The notes under the pieces: model-generated
What the model was told of the DNA's origin: nothing
What the model saw: only the letters and a program-made list of their open reading frames with translations
Database searches by the model: none
NCBI RefSeq assembly: GCF_004005475.1
Contig: NZ_RZTZ01000020.1
Location: forward strand, 1-64,000
Source of the DNA: Niallia taxi
Lineage (GTDB): Bacteria > Bacillota > Bacilli > Bacillales > Cytobacillaceae
Direction: 5' to 3'
Length of the DNA stretch: 64,000 nucleotides
In this document: piece by piece, positions 56,550 through 64,000 of the stretch
Layout of the letters: every line of letters begins with the position of its first letter
How positions within the stretch are numbered: position 1 is the first letter of the stretch
Translations under genes and position numbers: made by a program

Positions 56550-57002
56550 TTACTTTTTTTCTTCAAGTTCCTTGATCAGTTCTTTCATTTCTTCGATTTC
56601 TCTTTTCTGAGTATCAATAATATTATTTGCAAGTTCTTTTACTCTTGGATCCTTTAAGGTGGCACGTTCACTTGTCATTATAGCGATTGAATGATGGGGA
56701 ATCATTGCTTTCATCCACGAAACATCATTCACTGTAGCTTGACTTCGTACAAGCAAAAGTGAAAGAACAAATACTGTTGCACTCCCAATAAAAATGCTGA
56801 TATTTGCTTTTTTATTGGTGTACATCTTCAGCATGAACACTAACATAATCATAGACATTGCTGCTCCCATCATGATGGCCATATAGAGTCTTGTTTCGCT
56901 AAAAAAAATATGATTTACCTGGTAGGTATTAAGGTACATAAGACAAAGCATAATAATAGTAGACGTTAATACCATGGCTCCAAATCTTCCATACTTATTC
57001 AC
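56550..57002 (-). CDS. DUF305 domain membrane protein
   Basis: The 150-residue protein has three N-terminal membrane helices (for example MVLTSTIIMLCLMYL and FIGSATVFVLSLLLV), then an external DUF305 segment with MKAMIPHHSIAIMTSERATL and a helical end (QKREIEEMKELIKELEEKK). The Met/His-rich MIPHH motif suggests binding of copper or another soft metal, as in related proteins of copper and silver loci. The start is GTG on the minus strand after a G-rich ribosome-binding site (GGGGGGG). Confidence 0.82.
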   Translation of the reverse strand: MNKYGRFGAMVLTSTIIMLCLMYLNTYQVNHIFFSETRLYMAIMMGAAMSMIMLVFMLKMYTNKKANISIFIGSATVFVLSLLLVRSQATVNDVSWMKAMIPHHSIAIMTSERATLKDPRVKELANNIIDTQKREIEEMKELIKELEEKK

Positions 57003-57291
57003 TTTAACCCCCCCTTTTTTTTTGCGTTACTTTTTTCATACCCTTCTAGCCTTTATTTATAACTGCTTTTTATATTAAGGTAGGAAGGAAACAAGTTACT
57101 TCTCAAGGACTACGAAGGTGGGCTGCCACAATCAGCGGTCTTATAGTTATTGAGCTAAGGTAGGAAAAGCTGAAAAAGAGGCATTAGTCTTATATCACCC
57201 ATTGCATGATTAATGAAGTTAAAATCATAAATATTTTTAAAAAAATTGGAAACAATGTAGCATTTTTATAACAAATTATTAGGGGGGCATA
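57003..57291. other. Divergent intergenic region between DUF305 and YdhK-like genes
   Basis: No gene is supported. The region should carry the two divergent promoters, but none has a consensus spacing I can defend. Confidence 0.4.
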
Positions 57292-57831
57292 ATGAAAATT
57301 AATAAATTTGTATCTGTAATATTAATATTAATATTAGTGTCAATGTTATCTGCTTGGAGCAATAGTTATCAAAATAGTTCAGATAAAAATATAAGTGGTG
57401 AACATTCTGGTTCTGCTGAAGTTCCTAAAGGTTTAAGTGTAGCAAAAAATCCAATTTATAAAGTCGGAAGTCAAGTAGTTGTTAAAGCTGACCACATGAA
57501 GGGGATGTATGGTGCGAAAGCAACTATTGTAGGAGCTTATAACACGACAGCCTATATTGTTACTTACGCTCCGACAACTGGTGGACCTATGGTGAAGAAT
57601 CATAAGTGGGTTATCCAAGAAGAAATGAAAGATGCTGGTATGAAAACCTTGAAACCTGGAACGGAAGTTATTTTAGAAGCAAATCATATGGAAGGTATGA
57701 AGGGGGCAAAAGGAATTATTGATCTAGCAGTGCCCACAACTGTCTATATTATTAATTATATTCCAACAACTGGAGGACCAGTGGTAAAAAATCATAAATG
57801 GGTGATAGAAACCGAACTTTCAGTTGAGTGA
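57292..57831 (+). CDS. YdhK-like protein (two DUF1541 repeats) lacking the lipobox cysteine
   Basis: The 179-residue exported protein has an N-terminal signal segment (KFVSVILILILVSMLSAW) and two copies of the DUF1541 unit. These are at about residues 58-109 (VGSQVVVKADHMKGMYGAKA) and 121-176 (PGTEVILEANHMEGMKGAKG), each ending TTGGPxVKNHKWVI. Family members are usually lipoproteins with LSAC; here the sequence is LSAWSNS, with TGG in place of a Cys codon. So lipid anchoring is lost unless the base is wrong. AGGGGGGCATA precedes the ATG. It is divergent from the DUF305 gene; both types appear in copper-stress loci. Confidence 0.85.
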   Translation: MKINKFVSVILILILVSMLSAWSNSYQNSSDKNISGEHSGSAEVPKGLSVAKNPIYKVGSQVVVKADHMKGMYGAKATIVGAYNTTAYIVTYAPTTGGPMVKNHKWVIQEEMKDAGMKTLKPGTEVILEANHMEGMKGAKGIIDLAVPTTVYIINYIPTTGGPVVKNHKWVIETELSVE

Positions 57832-57875
57832 AAATCAAAGAGCAGACTATAGAATATAAGTAAGTCTATTTATAG

Positions 57876-57920
57876 AAAGACAAAGGAAATTCAAATTTTA
57901 GATTGTCCTTTGTCTTTTTT
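57876..57920 (+). terminator. Terminator of the YdhK-like gene
   Basis: AAAGACAAAGGA (57876-57887) and TCCTTTGTCTTT (57906-57917) are perfect arms followed by T. Confidence 0.9.
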
Positions 57921-58005
57921 ATTTGTATTTATCTGTCTTTTAATGGGAATGTGAATGATTCACTTAAAGTGACGGGGGCTTTCCTTAAATATAAGGTACG
58001 CTTTT

Positions 58006-58075
58006 CTTATGTTGCTAAAAGGGGCAGCATTCCTGTAATAAATGAAAATAAGCAAATAGAAGAAACATGGCAGTT
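58006..58075. repeat. Dispersed repeat, copy C, interrupted by a group II intron
   Basis: Contains CAGCATTCCTGTAATAAATG (58025-58044) as in copy B and ends ATGGCAGTT at 58075, where copies A and B continue GGCAGTTTA. The intron begins at the next base. Confidence 0.78.
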
Positions 58076-60655
58076 GTGCGGCCGAGCATAGGTCGTATCA
58101 TATAGCGGGTGGGATTCCCGCCGAGTAAGAACTAGCCATTCGTTCGTAGCGAGTCTAGGAGGACTGAGGGTAACGTTAGTCTTTATGCGTAGACAGTTAG
58201 GTGGAGCAGCCGTCAAGGCTGAGAATCTTATGGAGTGAAAGTCTCCTGTCATCAATTGACCGATTCGGATGACTAGCATATCCAATGCGTGGGGAGGTAA
58301 CGAACTGCGTTCTGCTTGGAAGTAAAAGTCACGGCGGCCTATTCTACACAGAGAGGATAAGGTCGGAACAGTCTGTGTGGCGAGCAAACACAGAGGCCAG
58401 AAGGATTTAACGAATACTGCAATCCCGAAATCTACGCCCCTCAAAGAAACTGTTCGAGGGATATTTTGCTTAGCGTCGACCTTTGCCTGACGGGGGAAGA
58501 CCGATGTCTTACGGGAAGAAACGGTCAAAAGCACCGTAAGAGCAGCCGGGGTATGGGTTCTGGCATCTGTGGAAAGATTTTCAGAGATAACGACGGGAAG
58601 GTCCTACTTCAAATTGGGAAGGTACTTACCAATAAAGACCTATCATATAAGAGGCTAATAGAAAATGGTAGGATGATTTAGGATTGGCGCATGAGGTCGT
58701 AGTAGCAATGAGGGAAGGGTAATGCCTTCTTAAGTGTAAGGAAATTACACTTCTATCAAGGTAACACCTGTGATAGGGCAAAGGACCTCTGGGCACTTGG
58801 AATGTTTAAGCATTATAGACTCAGAGCTATAAAGTATGTCTAAACTAACTTACAAGTAACCCTACAAATGATGGGGGAATATGTGTACCAACATTTAATC
58901 CTACGGTTGTATGGGAAGGCTGGTAGGTGATTAATCCAAGGTCAGAACCGGACTCGGGAAATCCGACCGTCCGGGATCGTAGGGGGGCTACAAGAAACGT
59001 GAATCATATTTGATTGCGCGCGCTAGTTTTCTACCCGACAGCGGGCCGAAAGCCATATGGTTGAAGGGGGTGAGCTCCATAAACGTTTCTATACTGAGAG
59101 GGCTGATGCCTTAACTGCGTGCAGAAAGCAACATTCTATCCTTTGTTAAAGGCAAGAAGGATAAACCCTCTCTGGAGTCAGAGACCTTGGCACGTTATAC
59201 ATCGATATGATACGGCAACTAAGGATACCCTATCGGTCTCTTCTTTTCTAAAAGAGTATGGTGTACAAGTGATAATAAGCAAGGAAACCAAATGCCGTTT
59301 AGGGATTCGGATAGCAGAATTAGCAAAGTATGATAGTAAAATGAAATTTACATCTCTTGGGCATTTATTAAATGAACAGTCACTTATTCAATGTCATTAC
59401 CAGTTGCCGAACAAGAAGGCATCGGGTGTTAAGGGTACAACTAAAGTACAAGTCGCTGAAAGTCCGAAGGAAAACATCAAGGACTTGGTAAGTAGACTTA
59501 AAAACAAAAGTTATCGCCCAGTTCCGGTAAGACGAATGTATATCCCGAAGCTCAACTCAGACAAGAAAAGACCACTGGTAATACCGGAACACGAGGATTA
59601 AATTGTTCAAAAAGGTATTGCCAAAGTATATGAAAATGACTTTTTAAATTGTTCATTTGGCTTTCTGCCATATAAAAATGTCATGATGCGTTGTTAATAC
59701 TAAACTTTTATAATGAGAAGAGAGCAGTAAGTTATATAGTAAGTGTAGATATCAAAGGTTTCTTTGATAATGTTGACCACAAATGGATGATGGAGTTCTT
59801 AAATCATAGGATAGCTGACCCAAACCTCCTGAGTATAATCAACAGATTTCGTAAAGGTGGTTATATGGAAGAAGGTAGGAAATACAAAACGGACACTGGT
59901 ACACCGCAAGGTGGAGTGATAGCTCCTATCTTAACTAATATATATGCATTATGTTCTTACTTATGGTTTGAGATATTGGTTAGAAAGCGTTGTGAAGGAT
60001 AAGCATACTTAGTGTAAGTTACGCAGATGATTTTGTATGTTGTTCTCAACATACAAGGGAAGCTGAACAGTTTAAAGTCCAGATTGAAGAAATTTAACTT
60101 GGAGATAGCGGAAGATAAAACGAAGGTTATTCCCTTCGGGAGGTTTGCAGAACATAATGCCGAACGAATAGGGAAAGGTAAACCTGAAACCTTTGATTTT
60201 CTTGGATTCACTCATTATTGCGGACAAGTAAACAAGGGAAGTTTCATTTTAAAAGGAAAACAAGTAGAAAGAAAGTCCAGGTAAAACTTAAATAGTCTAA
60301 AGAATGGTTAAAGCAGAACAGATAAGAACATTCAATTGATCAAGGATAGATTCAAACTGTTAACGACTTCAGAGAGAAAATAGAAAGTTTTCTATTTAAA
60401 TGGCTAAATAGAAGGAGCCAAAGGGTATCCTTTACATGGGACAATTTTAGGCTCTGCCTTTATAAGTTTCCGCTTCCAACACGAAGGATTAAAGTTAACA
60501 TAAATAATGGACAAACAAAAATAGGAATGCCTAGGCCCACAGCACTGATAAGCCTTCTAAATGATAATGACATGGAGTTATTTGCTAAAGATATAGAAGA
60601 ACGCTTAATTAGATGTATTGATAAAAGTATCATGATAAATGGACTTACTTCTTAA
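58076..60655 (+). mobile_element. Truncated group II intron with broken reverse transcriptase
   Basis: The 5' end GTGCGGCCGAGCATAGG matches the conserved GUGCG start of group II introns, followed by about 1 kb of GC-richer, structured ribozyme sequence. The intron protein lies from about 59119: KFTSLGHLLNEQSLIQCHYQ, SRLKNKSYRPVPVRRMYIPK, then after stops VSVDIKGFFDNVDHKWMMEF, GTPQGGVIAPILTNIY, SYADDFVC (about 60017), and FREKIESFLFKWLNRRSQ. At least four frameshifts or stops break it. I find no domain V/VI at the 3' side, so the element is truncated and immobile. The tail to TAA 60655 (GMPRPTALISLLNDNDMELF) is of unknown origin. Confidence 0.88.
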
Positions 60656-60672
60656 TGCCCTATATCCTTTTT

Positions 60673-60699
60673 ACCGCTAAACTAATAGCGGTCTTTTTT
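60673..60699 (+). terminator. Terminator before the sulfur regulon
   Basis: ACCGCTA (60673-60679) and TAGCGGT (60686-60692), then C and six T. Confidence 0.85.
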
Positions 60700-60712
60700 A
60701 TAAAATTTATTA

Positions 60713-60741
60713 TTGACATTATACCTCATGGGGTATATTAT
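60713..60741 (+). promoter_or_regulatory. cstR promoter with embedded operator 1
   Basis: TTGACA (60713-60718), 17 bases, TATTAT (60736-60741). The 16-base palindrome ATACCTCATGGGGTAT (60721-60736) fills the spacer, so a bound CstR dimer pair would shut the promoter. From the promoter to the gene start (60875) nothing else is seen. Confidence 0.85.
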
Positions 60742-60874
60742 AGATTTTGTCAGTGAAAATATTTCAACTGCTGATACTTTATAAATGAAAATCCTGACAT
60801 AAAATGAAAAATTAAAACACTAATTATAAGTGACATCATTACATGATTATTTACTATAAAAAGAGGTGAACAAA

Positions 60875-61135
60875 ATGGATTATAATGAACAAATAAAAAA
60901 TAGAGTAAAACGTATAGAAGGGCAGTTAAGAGGAATTTTGAAAATGATGGAAGAGAATAAAGATTGCAAGGAAGTAATTACACAATTATCTGCATCAAGA
61001 ACTGGAATTGACCGAACAATAGGATTGATTGTTAGTTCAAATTTAATTGAATGTGTTCGGGAAGCTGATAAAAATGGTGAGAATACAGAGGAATTAGTAA
61101 AAGAAGCTGTAAACCTACTTGTAAAAAGCAGATAA
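60875..61135 (+). CDS. cstR: CstR persulfide-sensing repressor (CsoR family)
   Basis: The 86-residue all-helical protein of the CsoR/RcnR/CstR family. Cys31 (KDCKEV) and Cys60 (IECVREA) are at the positions used by Staphylococcus aureus CstR to form per- and polysulfide bridges. The His that copper-sensing CsoR places four residues before the second Cys is Asn56 here, which argues against copper. ATG 60875 follows AGAGGTG; an upstream GTG at 60866 overlaps that site. The downstream TusA, DsrE-like and rhodanese genes and repeated operators agree with a persulfide-controlled regulon. Confidence 0.88.
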   Translation: MDYNEQIKNRVKRIEGQLRGILKMMEENKDCKEVITQLSASRTGIDRTIGLIVSSNLIECVREADKNGENTEELVKEAVNLLVKSR

Positions 61136-61142
61136 GAAAGAG

Positions 61143-61188
61143 TTGACACCTTCTCTTTTTTTAATTATTATTATACCCATAGGGGTAT
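61143..61188 (+). promoter_or_regulatory. Second CstR-controlled promoter with operator 2
   Basis: TTGACA (61143-61148), 17 bases, TATTAT (61166-61171), and ATACCCATAGGGGTAT (61173-61188) directly after the -10 box, over the start point. A weak hairpin AAAGAG/CTCTTT in the same place may end the cstR transcript. Confidence 0.82.
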
Positions 61189-61218
61189 TGGTATTAGTAT
61201 TAGAAAGGATGATTACTA

Positions 61219-61446
61219 GTGAAAATCGACAAATTGTTAGATGCAAAAGGATTAGCATGTCCGATGCCAATTGTAAAAACAAAGAAGGCAATGACTGAAC
61301 TTGAAACTGGTCAAATATTAGAAATTCATACAACAGATAAAGGGGCAATAAATGATCTTTCAGCCTGGTCTAAAACAGTAGGTCACGAATTATTGAGTCA
61401 AAAAGAAGAAAATGGTGTATTGAAGTTTTGGATTAAAAAGGGATAA
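61219..61446 (+). CDS. TusA-like sulfur carrier protein
   Basis: The 75-residue protein has the TusA/SirA signature LDAKGLACPMPIVKTKKAM; Cys in CPMP carries the persulfide sulfur. The beta-alpha-beta-alpha-beta-beta pattern follows. It starts at GTG 61219 after AAAGGA. In cst-type loci TusA-like proteins pass sulfur between rhodaneses and other acceptors. It is closely related to the N-terminal half of the fusion at 62770, probably by duplication. Confidence 0.9.
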   Translation: MKIDKLLDAKGLACPMPIVKTKKAMTELETGQILEIHTTDKGAINDLSAWSKTVGHELLSQKEENGVLKFWIKKG

Positions 61447-61462
61447 TTTTTTGCTTTTTACA

Positions 61463-61478
61463 ATACCCATGCGGGTAT
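61463..61478 (+). promoter_or_regulatory. CstR-type operator 3
   Basis: ATACCCATGCGGGTAT lies 28 bases before the DsrE-like gene. No well-spaced promoter boxes are evident around it. Confidence 0.75.
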
Positions 61479-61506
61479 GGGTTAAATTAATACTGGAGGT
61501 AACAAT

Positions 61507-61986
61507 ATGACTGAAAAGAAAAAAACAACCATTGTACTATTTAGTGGTGATTATGATAAAGCAATGGCTGCTTACATTATAGCTAATGGTGCTGCAGCTT
61601 ATGATCATGAAGTAACTATTTTTCACACTTTTTGGGGTTTAAATGCTTTACGTAAGGACGAAGATATTGCAGTAAAAAAAGGGTTTATGGAAAGAATGTT
61701 TGGCAAGATGATGCCTAGAGGTGCTGATAAAATGGGGTTATCCAAAATGAACTTTGCTGGAATGGGTCCTAAGCTGATTAAGGATATTATGAAAAAGCAT
61801 AACGCTATGCCTTTACCACAATTAATTGAAATGGCTCAAGAACAAGATGTAAAACTTGTAGCTTGTACCATGACAATGGATTTATTAGGACTAAAACAAG
61901 AAGAGTTATTAGGTAACATAGAATATGCAGGTGTTGCTGCTTATTTAGCGGATGCTGAGGATGGAAATGTTAATCTATTTATCTAA
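61507..61986 (+). CDS. DsrE/DsrF-like (DsrE2) sulfur-transfer protein
   Basis: The 159-residue protein has TIVLFSGDYDKAMAAYIIAN at the start and VKLVACTMTMDLLGLKQEEL near the end; the Cys in CTMTMD is the expected sulfur-carrying residue. The length and the GADKMGLSKMNFAGMGPKLI insert fit the DsrE2 (peroxiredoxin-like) type found with TusA and rhodanese. TGGAGGT precedes ATG 61507. A frameshifted relative follows at 63364. Confidence 0.87.
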   Translation: MTEKKKTTIVLFSGDYDKAMAAYIIANGAAAYDHEVTIFHTFWGLNALRKDEDIAVKKGFMERMFGKMMPRGADKMGLSKMNFAGMGPKLIKDIMKKHNAMPLPQLIEMAQEQDVKLVACTMTMDLLGLKQEELLGNIEYAGVAAYLADAEDGNVNLFI

Positions 61987-62029
61987 CTAGATAAAAGTAA
62001 AAGTTCTCTTGATTAAAGGAGGTTTTAAT

Positions 62030-62392
62030 ATGACATATTTAAATTATCTTGTCCTTGCATTGGTACTATTTTTCATAATGAGAAGGTTTTTACCAATAAA
62101 GGGAATTAACAATATTACCACTAATCAATTAAAAAAAGAAATAAATAATAAGAACAAACAATTTGTGGATGTTCGAACAAATGGAGAGTTTAAAGGAAAC
62201 CATATTAAAGGTTTTAAAAATATACCACTCCATCAACTAGCTCAACTAGCAGAAAAAGACCTTTCAAAGGAAAAAGAAGTTATCGTAATTTGTCAAAGTG
62301 GAATGAGAAGTCAACGAGCAAGTAAAGTCTTAAAAAGGTTAGGTTTTAAAAACGTAACTAACGTCAAAGGTGGCATGGGTGCTTGGTTTTAA
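62030..62392 (+). CDS. Membrane-anchored rhodanese
   Basis: The 120-residue protein has one N-terminal helix (YLNYLVLALVLFFIMRRF) and a single rhodanese domain, with QFVDVRTNGEFKGNHIKGFK and the active-site loop CQSGMRS. It would transfer sulfane sulfur at the inner face of the membrane. ATG 62030 follows AAAGGAGG; the open frame upstream is not used. Confidence 0.9.
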   Translation: MTYLNYLVLALVLFFIMRRFLPIKGINNITTNQLKKEINNKNKQFVDVRTNGEFKGNHIKGFKNIPLHQLAQLAEKDLSKEKEVIVICQSGMRSQRASKVLKRLGFKNVTNVKGGMGAWF

Positions 62393-62419
62393 AATAAACA
62401 GAAGGAGAAGAACTAACTA

Positions 62420-62716
62420 ATGAAACAAATGACTGTAAAAGAAGTAGAGGCTCTAATAAACGAAGGAAAGAAATTAAATATTATTGATGTGCGAGAGGTG
62501 GATGAAGTTGCCACTGGGAAAATACCAAGTGCTATAAATATCCCATTAGGTTTAGTTGAGTTTCGCATGCATGAATTAGATAAGACTATTGAATATATCA
62601 TCGTTTGCCGTTCTGGTGCAAGAAGTGGTCGTGCCACACAATTCCTTGAAGATTATGGATTTAATGTGATTAATATGACTGGTGGAATGCTTGCTTGGGA
62701 AGGAAAAGTAGAATAA
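62420..62716 (+). CDS. Single-domain rhodanese
   Basis: The 98-residue soluble rhodanese has NIIDVREVDEVATGKIPSAI and the active-site loop CRSGARSG. AGAAGGAGAAG precedes ATG 62420. It lies 27 bases after the membrane rhodanese in the same operon. Such enzymes move sulfur from persulfides to acceptors such as TusA or thiols. Confidence 0.92.
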   Translation: MKQMTVKEVEALINEGKKLNIIDVREVDEVATGKIPSAINIPLGLVEFRMHELDKTIEYIIVCRSGARSGRATQFLEDYGFNVINMTGGMLAWEGKVE

Positions 62717-62734
62717 ATTTTTTTAAAACTAATA

Positions 62735-62750
62735 ATACCCTAACAGGTAT
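62735..62750 (+). promoter_or_regulatory. CstR-type operator 4
   Basis: ATACCCTAACAGGTAT, less symmetric than the others, lies 19 bases before the TusA-rhodanese gene. Confidence 0.68.
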
Positions 62751-62769
62751 AAGTAATGGAGGCTGAAAA

Positions 62770-63345
62770 ATGGAGAACTTAAAAGCAAATACAATTTTAG
62801 ATGCAAAAGGTTTAGCATGTCCGATGCCAATTGTTAAAACAAAAACAGAAATGAAAAACTTAGAGGCAGGGCAAGTATTGGAAGTTCAAGCGACGGATAA
62901 AGGCTCTAAAGCAGACATGAAAGCGTGGGCTGAAAGCACTGGACATCAATATCTAGGAACAATAGAAGTAGGGGAAGTGCTGAAGCATTATTTGCGTAAA
63001 TCTTCTAATGAAGAATCGAATGAAAAAAAACACCCAAATATTATTAGCAATGAAGAACTAGAAAAGAAAATAGATGTGGATAAGAACATTGTAGTTATTG
63101 ATGTTAGAGAAAATGCAGAATTTGCTTTTAACCATATTCCTAACGCTATTTCTATCCCATTGGGAGAATTGGAAAACAAAATGAATGTTTTAAACAAAAA
63201 TGATGAAATTTATATAGTTTGTCGAACAGGAAATCGTAGCGATCTTGCTGCGCAAAAGTTAACTGAAAATGGATTTAATAATGTAATTAATGTTGAACAA
63301 GGTATGAGTCAATGGAGTGGGAAAACAAGTAGTATAAATGATTAA
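62770..63345 (+). CDS. TusA-rhodanese fusion protein
   Basis: The 191-residue protein joins a TusA domain (residues about 1-77; LDAKGLACPMPIVKTKTEMK) to a rhodanese domain (about 90-188; VVIDVRENAEFAFNHIPNAI and active loop CRTGNRSD). The fusion puts sulfur donor and carrier in one chain. ATGGAGGCTG precedes ATG 62770. It follows operator 4 and precedes the broken DsrE-like gene. Confidence 0.92.
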   Translation: MENLKANTILDAKGLACPMPIVKTKTEMKNLEAGQVLEVQATDKGSKADMKAWAESTGHQYLGTIEVGEVLKHYLRKSSNEESNEKKHPNIISNEELEKKIDVDKNIVVIDVRENAEFAFNHIPNAISIPLGELENKMNVLNKNDEIYIVCRTGNRSDLAAQKLTENGFNNVINVEQGMSQWSGKTSSIND

Positions 63346-63363
63346 AAAATGGGGGAATTAACG

Positions 63364-63779
63364 ATGAACAAAAAAGTAGCAATTATTGCAAGTAATGGTG
63401 GATTATTTGATGCTTATAAGGTTTTTAACATTGCAACTGCGGCAGCAGCAACTGATCAAGAAGTATCTGTTTTCTTTACTTTTGAAGGGTTGACTTGATT
63501 CATAAGGAAGCATATAAGCACTTAATCATGCCTGAAGGTAAAGAACAGCTTGCTGAAGGATTTATTAAAGCGAATGTACCTTCCATTCCAGAATTAGTGT
63601 CTATGGCAAAAGAAATGGGAGCTAATTTTATAGGCTGTCAAATGACAATGGATGTTATGGGATTAGAAAAAGAAAGTTTTGTCGATGGAATGGAAGTAGG
63701 CGGAGCAGTAACATTTTTGGAATTTGCAAAGGATGCAGATGTAACTTTAACTTTTAAATTTATATATTTTTTTAAATAA
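63364..63779 (+). pseudogene. DsrE-like protein with a one-base frameshift
   Basis: ATG 63364 gives MNKKVAIIASNGGLFDAYKV and FNIATAAAATDQEVSVFFTF, then stops at TGA 63496-63498. Adding one A in GGGTTGACTTG restores FEGLNLIHKEAYKHLI and the continuation to 63779, including ANFIGCQMTMDVMGLEKESF with the sulfur-carrying Cys. The rest is intact, so the break is recent or an error. GGGGG lies before the start. Confidence 0.85.
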
Positions 63780-63783
63780 AATA

Positions 63784-63799
63784 ATACCATAGGGGGTAT
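63784..63799 (+). promoter_or_regulatory. CstR-type operator 5
   Basis: ATACCATAGGGGGTAT lies just upstream of the last gene and overlaps its probable ribosome-binding site. Confidence 0.7.
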
Positions 63800-63803
63800 A
63801 AAG

Positions 63804-64000
63804 GTGACTGTTTCTGTAATGACTTCAAAAGATGTGACGAAAAAAGTTTTTAATAAAGAAGAGTTGTTTATTCTTGATGTTCGTAATGAGAGTGATTTTA
63901 ACGATTGGAAGATTGAAGGGGAAAACTTTGAATATTTAAATGTTCCTTATTTTGAATTACTTGATGGTGTGGATGAAATTATAGGTGAAATCTCCACTAA
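63804..64000 (+). CDS. Rhodanese-domain protein, partial (cut by window end)
   Basis: The frame from GTG 63804 (or ATG 63819) reads [40 protein letters not shown] and [16 protein letters not shown] and stays open to the end of the window. The N-terminus is a rhodanese domain. Proteins starting this way are often followed by a metallo-beta-lactamase (persulfide dioxygenase-like) domain, which cannot be seen here. AGGGGGT upstream supports the GTG start. Confidence 0.78.
   Translation, partial: MTVSVMTSKDVTKKVFNKEELFILDVRNESDFNDWKIEGENFEYLNVPYFELLDGVDEIIGEIST

Noticed and set aside
58007-58534. Minus-strand ORF of 175 codons at the start of the group II intron
   Set aside because: It crosses the repeat-intron boundary and lies in ribozyme sequence; there is no domain or ribosome-binding site.
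60875-61135. Copper-sensing CsoR
   Set aside because: The His ligand of CsoR is replaced by Asn56, and the neighbours are sulfur-transfer rather than copper genes.
1-64000. tRNA or rRNA genes
   Set aside because: No cloverleaf with a TTCGAnTC arm and no rRNA core sequence was noticed; only a boxA-like motif resembling an rRNA leader was found at 4818.

Overview
The window is AT-rich Firmicutes DNA with Shine-Dalgarno-led, tightly packed genes, and its protein families point to a Bacillaceae host. It reads as part of a large conjugative plasmid of the pLS20 kind. Evidence for this is an iteron-controlled Rep_3 initiator, a complete Gram-positive type IV secretion (T4SS) operon, a candidate oriT, ribbon-helix-helix accessory proteins and a MobL/MobP2-type relaxase. 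All identifications come from reading the sequence; no database search was run.

Layout. (1) 1-2875: replication origin, with AT-rich repeats, a long array of 21-22 bp iterons, a dyad at the rep promoter, and the Rep_3 initiator. (2) 2876-5500: a compact predicted RNA fold, a CPBP membrane protease, a good promoter, and a large multi-hairpin RNA that starts with an rRNA-boxA-like motif and is flanked by two small genes. This is the best candidate for a conAn-type processive antitermination system for the conjugation operon. (3) 5570-26525: transfer operon encoding a large secreted protein, a CpaF/TadA-like ATPase with TadB/TadC-like membrane proteins, pilin-like small proteins, a VirD4-like coupling protein, VirB6-, VirB3-, TrsD- and VirB4-like proteins, a lysozyme-like/NlpC-P60 hydrolase and a VirB8-like protein. 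Rho-independent terminators sit between and even inside these genes, which an antitermination system would explain. (4) 26526-33464: candidate oriT, two RHH proteins, a relaxase whose N-terminal segment is duplicated, an ArdC-like metallopeptidase, a broken YdjM-like gene and a DUF3991/TOPRIM protein.

(5) 33465-42553: decayed accessory DNA with a frameshifted SUKH gene, a 5'-damaged HU gene, a MEDS-domain histidine kinase with two in-frame stops, an intact Fic gene, two IS3 remnants and a broken ABC permease. (6) 42902-48925: arsenic island with a MarR regulator carrying a vicinal Cys pair, an ArsN1-like acetyltransferase, an ArsO-like flavoprotein with a Cys-rich tail, ArsR, ArsB and a CoA-disulfide reductase-rhodanese fusion. 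(7) 48926-60655: IS110, IS3 and group II intron debris around a CBO0543-type membrane protein, a VOC protein, an S66/MccF-like peptidase, a frameshifted methyltransferase, a broken YitT gene, a DUF305 protein and a YdhK-like protein. Three copies of a short dispersed repeat lie here, and one holds the 5' end of a group II intron. (8) 60673-64000: a CstR persulfide-sensor regulon of TusA, DsrE-like, rhodanese, TusA-rhodanese, a frameshifted DsrE-like gene and a rhodanese-domain protein that runs off the window, with five copies of a 16-bp operator-like palindrome.

The arsenic and sulfur modules meet in the CoA-disulfide reductase-rhodanese protein, suggesting a plasmid cargo for thiol-reactive stress. 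Several broken genes differ from an intact frame by one base, often in a homopolymer. Either recent decay or sequencing error could explain that.
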